A stretch of DNA of 36,634 nucleotides from Scleroderma bovista (lineage: Eukaryota > Basidiomycota > Agaricomycetes > Boletales > Sclerodermataceae): NCBI GenBank assembly GCA_037178675.1, contig JAYMGJ010000155.1, forward strand, positions 1 through 36,634, in the 5' to 3' direction. The translations under genes and the position numbers were made by a program. Within the stretch, counting starts at the first letter, position 1; every line of letters begins with the position of its first letter. Below, piece by piece: positions 29,639 through 36,634 of this stretch. A model generated the notes under the pieces. That model saw nothing but the letters and a program-made list of their open reading frames with translations. It made no database searches and had not been told where the DNA came from.

Positions 29639-30824
29639 CAGTTATTCCCCCCACTTTATAGTGCTATTAGGAAGAAGAACCCTCTCTCGTTCTTTCCCAG
29701 AAGAGAGCTCGTCAAGGGAGCCCATGGTTGCGCTTCAGCGGCGCTAGAACACATGCACTATACTTTAGTGTATGCTGACCCCCCAAAAAGACCTCTGGAC
29801 CCCTGGTACCCTTCTTGTGGCTGTTTTGTCTCGGATCAATCCCCCTATTAATCCCAGATCTTCCCCATTGTTGTCCCATCAAATTCCTGATGGTACACAG
29901 CCCCCCATCAAACTTCTTAGGCTGTGCATCAATGACTCCTTCTGCTGTGCAGTGACTCATCCCTTGCTTACTGATGCTCTCTTGTCATCAGTATTACTCT
30001 ATCCCTTTCGCATTTTTTGGTATATTACTCAGCTGATGACTCACTCCCTTACCAATCAATCTTGTCATGCAGCTTACTCATTCCTTTACTCAGCAGCTTA
30101 TTCATGCTCCCTATGCTTACTCATTCCTGCTTATCCCATGCTTACTGATCGCTTACAAACCCCTTACAAAGCTCTTACCAATCCCTTACCAATCCTTGAC
30201 AAATTCTGCTTACTCCCTTCTCTTTTTGTACTTTAATGCTGTGCCCCCCCATGTATTTAAACCCCTGGGCTCAGCCCAGTGAAAAAAGACCCAATTGCAC
30301 GAAATTATCCCTCTTTCAGACTCTCTCAATCAGTATCCCTTCAGTCTTTGAGTCCTTGTAGGCTTCAGTGAAGGTCTAAAGGCTCAATATTGTCAAGTTT
30401 ATCCAAGTTATTCAAGATCTATTCTTTATACTAGGCTCAAGCGGAGTCTAGGCTTCATACCAGTCAATCTTCCTCGCCTCTGGACATCAGAGGCATCTCT
30501 GCCCCTTTGCTGCACCAATCTCTAGGTGTAGTATTGCTGTTTCAGTCTCAGTCAACCCAATCCCCGCTTTGACACTTCCTAGGCTTTAGGAAGAGTCCAG
30601 ACCCCTATCCCCTTCATCTTCTATTACTCCTATACCCCAGGAGTATCCTGCATCACCGTCTGCATCACCCTGTTGGTGTAGATCCCCTTTCCCCCTCCTC
30701 AGCATATTCTCTCTGGACACTGCAGAGGTAAACCACCACTCGCACATTTTCATAGTCCTTTGTTGGTGTTGTGTTTGGGTTATTACTCCAACCCAAATCC
30801 ACACTTTGACTCACACCGGATGCG
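29639..30824. other. Leader/terminal region upstream of the KDZ transposase
   Basis: No convincing gene. Ten copies of CTTAC lie between about 29967 and 30214. TATTTAAA at about 30254-30261, followed by the palindrome ctgggctcagcccag (30265-30279), looks like a core promoter for the KDZ gene. The rest to 30824 is probably a 5' untranslated region. Confidence 0.45.
30254..30261 (+). promoter_or_regulatory. Candidate TATA box for the KDZ transposase gene
   Basis: TATTTAAA on the plus strand, 560 bp before the first usable ATG, in an otherwise gene-free stretch. The distance implies a long 5' UTR, so support is modest. Confidence 0.35.
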
Positions 30825-32403
30825 ATGATGGTGATCCATGATGTTGCAATGAGGCATTTCCTAATGAAGTTTGCACCAAGCCTATCAATCATGGGGAAGT
30901 TGAGGATATCTGGAGTGACCTCTTCTACCTCTGTGACCCATGTGGTGTGGAAGACTGTGAAAACAACTAGAGGATCAATTGATAAGTTTCAAAAGGTCAC
31001 TCCCAGAAGAAAGGGTCAACAGGCTATGCAATCTAAGGCATCTCCTACTGTGGCTTGCTCATCCATCATGGCAGAACACAATGTGTTTCAAAATGGTGAT
31101 GAAGATGCTTACCAGGAGCTAGACGATCCACCTCCTTTGAAACAATTTAAAACAACCAAAAATCAGGTAGAGTATTATTCCACAATATATTACCCTGTAT
31201 CTCATGGACATCGCTTTTAGAACAGCTATCTCCGGGCATGGCTGCCCCATAAACAGAAATATCTCTCAATCATTCTTGCCATGGAAGCTCCCCCCTGTCC
31301 ATGGATTTGCATATTGTGTGGTGGGGATGGCAGCTACAGATGCATAGATTGTGCACACCGGCCAGTGTTCTGCACTGCCTGTTGCAGGAACCAGCATAAG
31401 CTCCAGCCCTTCCACCAGGTTCAACAATGGAATTTGGCCTTCTTTGAAGACTCCTCTCTCCGGCTTGTGAGTGCTTTCATTCTGACTCAATAACAATGTC
31501 TGATGTTGTAGGCGGGGTTGGTGCTGCACCTTGGACATGGTGGGGATCCTTGTCTGAGTGGTGGTCATGCAGAATTAGATTTCTCCGATGACCTAGAGGA
31601 AGGAGCACAGGACCATGAGGAATCTGTGGATTCAGGCTCACCTCCCCATCTCAAAGTACCGAACAGCAGAACCTTCTTGACTGTGGTGCACACTTTGGGA
31701 GTACAATTCTGCGATGTGATGTACTGCAACTGTCAGGGGTCACCGGATTCACACCTTCAGCTGATGATGGCCGGCCTCTTTCCTGCCACCACTAAGGAAC
31801 CAAGGACTGTCTTTACCTTTCAGGTATTGGATGACTTCATCCAGGATAATGTGGAATGTGGAACCTCTGCCATGAACTATTACAGCAAACTCCACAGGAT
31901 TACATCCAATGCCTTTCCACACCTTGTGCCGGTGAGTGGACCGGAAACACATTACATGTGTCTTACCTCAGTAATGGGACAGATACAGGGAGCTACTTAG
32001 AGTATCCAGGATGTGGAGGGTGCTAAAATTAATGAAATGGAAGGAAGTTGATGATAGTGAAATTGGTTCATTGACAGGTGACCTTGTGCTGTTTTGTCTG
32101 GCATGTCCACAGCCCAGAGTGAACCTTGATGATACTGATGTGGATTTGTCCCAGTATGTAATGTGTTTAAGCTCCACTGGGATGGGGAGATTCATTTTTC
32201 TTTGTAGCTGGAAATTTTCGAGGTCGATAGTGATGGATGGAAATTTCAAGGTGGAGCACATGAGACCGAGGAACCCTGCAGATGAGGTGTGGCTGATGGA
32301 TGGGAGGGGGTTCATGGTAGGCTCAGGTAACTACAAGGAGTACTTGGCAGGCACAGCAAATCGGATAGAGGTGAGGGAATGCACCACTGGAAGTTCTATA
32401 TCT

Positions 32404-32408
32404 CATCC
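32404..32408. repeat. Target-site duplication catcc, left copy
   Basis: catcc precedes the solo LTR and recurs at 33634-33638. Confidence 0.85.
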
Positions 32409-33633
32409 TGTCAAGACCGGTTCTCCTCAGTGATCTTACTAGGAGGTCCAGAGGTGCAGGGAACTAATGAGGAGGTATGTCCAGACACTAGTAGGTGCTA
32501 GTTAGTGCGGAGAGTCAAGTCCGGGTCAAATGAATGAAGTCCGGGCACTAGAGGAGCACAGGGAGTAAGTCCAGGTTTTTGCAGAGTAAGTCCGGACCGC
32601 GGGAAAGTGGTCCGGAGTTGAGTGCAGCTTGTCTGGAGCGAAGGACATCCCAGAGGTGGGATAAGTCCTGAGAGGTCTAGCGTCGAGTCTGGGACAGAGG
32701 TGGCTTTTGCCCTCGTGCAAGTAGGAGACTTGCTAGGATCGGACATAGGACCAAGGGGACGAGATAGGACGGAGGCCGGAGTTGGCCGGAGTTCAGGAGT
32801 TCAGATGAACAGATGGATTAGGAGAGCATAATGGGTAGTACAGAGTGGGGAGTATCTTAGTCGAGATTTGATCTAAGAATCTACTAGGCCGGAGTACGGT
32901 AGTTTATATAGTAAAGAGACTAGAGGTGAGTATATACGGTGACAAGTAAACACCCTAGTCGGGACAAGGGATGGAGCAGAAGCAGACAGGAAAATAAACC
33001 AGGGACAGGAAAATAAACCGGAGCGGAAGCAGACACGGGGAACTAGAGTTACAGGGACGACGGAGGAAAAGCAGGGACAAGGGAACTAGGTCGGAAGAGG
33101 ACAGGTAAGGGTCAGAGGTGGACTTAACTAATGTTAAGTCCGGAGCGATGTCCAGGACTGGAGGAAGTGCATGACCGGAGGAAGTGCACGAGCGGAGGGA
33201 GTGTGCGAGTGGAGGAAGGGCGGAGTATCTGGAGGAAGGTCCGGAGTTGGACATGGAAATGTCCTAAGCCTTTGGTGGACCTGACAGAGGAAGCGGAGCA
33301 GGAGCAGGAGCAGAACTGAGCCGGAGTTGGATGTACCAGCCGGAGTTGGGCTACGTCGCAGACAAGGCTAAGGGAGTGGCTGGACTGAAACCGGAGTAGC
33401 GACTAGTGGTAGGTACAGGTCTGACACGGAGGAGTTAGACCGCAGATCTGTCTGTAGGAAGACAGGGGTTAGTCCTGAGGCGGAGATGGACGTAGTGACC
33501 GGAGTTGAGCTGGAGTGCAGCTATAGGGCTGGAGATGGCTGGACTAGATCCGGAGTTGCATCTATGCCTAAGGAGAGGTCAGGCGGGCCATGGTTAGACT
33601 GGAGTTGCGACTGGGAAAAGTATGGATATGACA
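32409..33633 (-). repeat. Solo LTR of a gypsy element related to B (1225 bp)
   Basis: Read on the minus strand it starts TGTCATATCC at 33633 and ends CGGTCTTGACA at 32409, flanked by catcc on both sides. A 24-nt block at 32928-32951 is the exact reverse complement of 20350-20373 in the element B LTR. A TATATAAAC-like TATA box follows it (about 32902-32912). CGGAG occurs about 21 times on the plus strand and essentially never as CTCCG. There are no internal element genes, so it arose by LTR-LTR recombination. Confidence 0.88.
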
Positions 33634-33638
33634 CATCC
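33634..33638. repeat. Target-site duplication catcc, right copy
   Basis: Partner of 32404-32408. Removing the LTR and one copy restores a KDZ intron of 52 nt. Confidence 0.85.
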
Positions 33639-35613
33639 TTTGAAAAGCGATCAGAGTGTAGCAATCACTGGGCAGTTAATCAGGCAAATTTGGCAAGGAA
33701 ACAGCTGTCATCCACCAGGATTGGGGGATGTGCATGTGCAAGACATGGATGTTTCATCCCCCATGCAATGGCTGACTTTCAGAAGGGAGAACAGTAGGTT
33801 CTCATAATTGTCATCTCGAGTTTGTTGAGCTGGTTACAGGCAGGTAAACATGGACTATGCCCTGGTGCATGCAGTCCAGCATGCATTGAATCCCGACCAA
33901 CAAGTGATAACATTTTATGACATCAATTGCCAGTATAGTAGAAATTTGGCTCAGCGGATTCAGTCCAACAAATTCATCACTCTACCAGATGGACTGTGCA
34001 TTTTGCCTGGGATCGGTATTTGGCATGTACATGGGCATAAAACAGAATGCTTTGCCAGGTATGCCCCAAATTTTATTCCTGATGCTGGCAGAGTGGATGG
34101 AGAGATCATGGAGACACTGTGGTCTTCACTGAATATAATATCTCCATCTACAAGGGGGATGGCAACACCGCATTGCCAAGAGTTACTCAATTTCCAAATG
34201 AATGACCACAATTTTGTCAAGATGGTCCGGATGCATGAGTATAACAATGCCCTTCACCATGACCCTGCTGGCTGACGTGTACAAGCATTGTTTCTAAGGA
34301 GAAAAATGAGGGGTGCCCAGTGCTCGTTGACAGAGGTTACAGAAGCTTTTGAAAAACTGAATAACCAAGTCCCGGAAGGTCTCCGGCAATTGTGGTCAGA
34401 GCAGGAGGCGAAGGCATTGAATGACCGGATGATGGATCCCCATGCAATGGATATATATGATGTTCAGCTGGAGAAGGGTATGTTGTTTTAAAATGGAGTT
34501 AACTTTACTGAATATGGCCTGAAGCACCAACAATGAAATTGATAGAAATGAACCTTATCAACCAACAACAAGACCAGCTTCGGGGATCAACGACATGGAT
34601 AGCTAAGGCATTGAAGGTTGAAGGAGCACAGATAATGCTAGCCATTGATGCTCGGCAGCTCAACACATCCAGAACTGAAATACAACAGCTATCAATTGCA
34701 CAGTGCCGAGACCGGCTACAATCCCAGTTAGAGGGATTAGTTGCATCAGCCACACAGTTTCTGGGTGAAGACTGGGATGATGTAGAACTGGACACTGCCC
34801 TACAATTTCAGGACGACCAAGCAGATGGTGAGGAAATAGAAAATCCATTCATCTTGCCAACACAGGGAAATGCCGAAACAATGTTGCCACTGCTGCCATC
34901 ATATATTGGAATAGACTGTCTCCAGGGATTAGGACTTGGATTCCTTGTGGAACAGGAACTATCCTTGAGACAGGGGCAAGCCAATGATTGCCTTCATGAA
35001 ATTAGACTGGCACTGGCTGACAAGCCGGTAATTATAATATGACCACCCGGGCATGGGGCCGGATAGTGAGCACAGATCTCACCCTACAGTGCCATGCCTC
35101 ATTATATTGCCAGTGCCGCAGGCAGATGGTAGCTCTCCATGCCGATAGACAGGTTCTAGACTGGTACCAGGAATTGCATGCCTCTGACCTTTCAGTCACC
35201 ACTGCAATATCGGACCCCAATGCTCAGGGTCACAGGGATGATACCCTCCCTTGGTTCTGGACCATGGATGTACCCTGAGATACTGATAGGAATGATTGGA
35301 TGTCTGAATGTATGTCTTAGCATCATCACAAAATGCTTTTGGTACTTAACCGGAAATCTAGTTTACTGGGTTCATTGGTTCCGGTCCAAGGCACTTAGGG
35401 ACTGGTGGAAGGAGGAAGTGGAGATGCTACAATGTGAGGCAGAGTGGACCAGAAATTATTTCCAAAGTAGGTTGAATTTCTGGTCAGACCGCCAGCAAAC
35501 AGCATTGAGATCTGATGAGATTGGGATTGCCTGTTATGCTGCCCGGCAACGTCAGATATATCACCGGCTCTATTCCATTTAAACACTACATTGTTGTAGG
35601 TTGTAAAACATAT

Positions 35614-36538
35614 CTACTTCTTTTCATCTGTCACAAACTGTTCCCATGTCTTACCCAATTGCTCTTTTACATGGGGAACACTGTCAAATAAACTCAGCTG
35701 CTGCTCTGAAGCCTGCATCACCATATGTACATTTCCCATCTCTTTCTCTATTTCATGCAGCATGAGATCACACCCACTCATCATGTATTTGATGCTGTCC
35801 CTTGGCATTCTTGGGACATCAAAGAGGAGTGGTAAGGACTCGGTCCCATCCTGCTGATCATGTAAGGCAGGATGTGGTGGCAAGGGAATATACATACCGA
35901 GACAGTAGGGAAAAAGTCTTTGGCCTCTGAAATGATGTGCGGGATTTGCTGGGATTCATATCCATTGGGGAATGTGGTACTGGGCATCTCCCACCATTTG
36001 TGTAGCATCAGTCCAGTATGATGAATCTGTGACTTGGATGTCCTGATCATGAATACATCATGACCCTTCATGTATTCCAGTATCTCCTCCTGCTGCATCT
36101 TTGCCAGAGTGGCACACCACAGGAATTGGTTTGCAATATAAGGCACCCGCATGATCAGACCATAGGCACTGCATGCAGAGAGCAATCGCTCAAGAACGCG
36201 CTAAATGTATAATATATGAATTGATTTCCATGAGAATCAGGTGATCTTACAATTTCTATCATGACATTCTCAAACCAATTTGAAGGTGGGTTGGGTTGCT
36301 GTAGCACATAGGTAAACCGTTGGAACCGAACCCCAATGTATTGCAAAGCGAGGGAGATATTGTGGACATCAAGGGTGTTAGACATGATTGTGGGCAAGTG
36401 AGGTCCTGGGTAAATATAAGCCTTTAATAGGATAATGATATTTCTCACGGTCCATGTGACATTCATGATGCAGTCCTGCCTTAGGCCAGTTGAATGGGTG
36501 GCTGGTAGGGCACATACAAGACACAGAGGAATGGTCAC
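35614..36538 (-). CDS. Unidentified spliced gene converging on the KDZ transposase
   Basis: Exons 36538(?)-36251, 36200-35898 and 35853-35614 are joined by introns of 50 and 44 nt, with consistent frame. Segments include MSNTLDVHNISLALQYIGVR, FQRFTYVLQQPNP, LERLLSACSAYGLIMRV, HHTGLMLHKWWEMP and SLPLLFDVPRMPRDSIKYMM. It ends with a helical tail QLGKTWEQFVTDEKK. The 5' end is not certain and may lie past 36634. It looks mostly helical, with no enzyme motif I recognise. Its stop is 31 bp from the KDZ stop, which suggests that it belongs to the same transposon as cargo. KDZ elements are known to travel with extra genes (for example TET/JBP dioxygenases), but no dioxygenase HxD motif is visible here. 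Confidence 0.6.
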
Positions 36539-36634
36539 TGGTAATAAATGTGGGGTATTGACTGGTAATAATCACGTACACACCGGCAATCATGATGCTT
36601 GCAATATAAGCCTGTCAGGATTGTATTTGAAGAC

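Larger units (their letters stand above)
30825..35582 (+). pseudogene. KDZ-family transposase with CxC2 cysteine cluster, decayed
   Basis: KDZ (Kyakuja-Dileera-Zisupton) transposases are RNase H-fold DDE enzymes that are abundant in basidiomycetes. Exons: 30825-31166, 31221-31466, 31512-31931, 31972-32153, 32208-32370, 33648-33793, 33840-34477, 34525 to about 35030, about 35039-35309 and 35362-35582. The N-terminal CxC2-type zinc cluster is CILCGGDGSYRCIDC followed by CTACCRNQH. Transposase hallmarks are GDLVLFCLACPQPRVNL, catalytic D in VMDGNFK, GCACARHGCF, catalytic D in YDINCQY, GIGIWHVHGHKTECFARYAP and E in GEIMETLW. The C-terminus (TLPWFWTMDV, WVHWFRSKALRDWW) is intact in outline. Breaks: TAA at 31972, TGA at 34273 and 35276, and roughly 15-20 codons missing near 35030. 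Intron 5 contains a solo LTR. Confidence 0.88.

Noticed and set aside
30265..30279. Palindrome ctgggctcagcccag as a terminator
   Set aside because: It lies right after a TATA-like box and before a transposase gene, has no T-run, and fungal RNA polymerase II does not terminate at simple hairpins.
35614..36538. TET/JBP dioxygenase as KDZ cargo
   Set aside because: TET/JBP genes are known KDZ companions, but no HxD iron-binding motif or double-stranded beta-helix pattern is seen in the exons.
1..36634. CRISPR arrays, rRNA genes, tRNA genes, bacterial operons
   Set aside because: No regularly spaced repeats, no rRNA-like sequence and no convincing cloverleaf were noticed. The sequence is eukaryotic. 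A tRNAscan run would be decisive for tRNAs.

Overview
The window is nuclear DNA of a filamentous basidiomycete, most likely an Agaricomycete. The evidence is very short introns (about 40-70 nt, GT-AG) packed densely in every host gene, several chromodomain Ty3/gypsy retrotransposons, a DIRS-type element with a tyrosine recombinase, and a KDZ-type DNA transposase with its CxC2 cysteine cluster. This combination is characteristic of mushroom-forming fungi. The species cannot be named from sequence alone.

Positions 1-11.5 kb are host genes. The 5' part of eIF2-gamma (minus, 1-690) comes first. A 2.9-kb stretch without a convincing gene follows. Next are MCM10 (plus, 3551-5957, six exons), a BAP31/Yet3-family ER membrane protein (minus, 6135-7078, seven exons) and a large P-loop GTPase with a C-terminal membrane segment (minus, 7559 to about 11520), whose 5' end is unclear.

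Positions 11.7-28.7 kb are a nest of three retroelements. A DIRS-like element (gag, RT-RNase H, tyrosine recombinase; plus strand) is broken inside its recombinase gene at 15690 by gypsy element A (minus strand). Element A's pol is itself split by gypsy element B (plus strand, 20022-27911). Element B is complete, with two 633-bp LTRs differing at two sites and a 5-bp target duplication (caagg). Element A is 5'-truncated at about 28712. Elements A and B share an unusual plan: after pol and before the 3' LTR, each carries a spliced gene on the opposite strand, with its own TATA box. That gene encodes an acidic N-terminus, a Lys/Glu/Ala coiled coil and a Zn2Cys6-like six-cysteine cluster. Element B also shows a textbook-looking -1 frameshift site between gag and pol, and a 10-nt complementarity between the LTR and the primer-binding site that suggests Tf1-type self-priming.

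Positions 28.7-36.6 kb hold a decayed KDZ transposase gene (plus, about 30825-35582). One of its introns was invaded by a 1225-bp solo LTR related to element B (target duplication catcc). Converging on it, 31 bp away, is an unidentified spliced minus-strand gene (35614 to about 36538 or beyond the window) that may be transposon cargo.

The retroelements show CpG-type decay: three in-frame TGA codons in B gag, one in A pol, and both LTR differences at CpG sites. They also show a strong strand-biased CTCCG motif that follows element orientation rather than coding direction.
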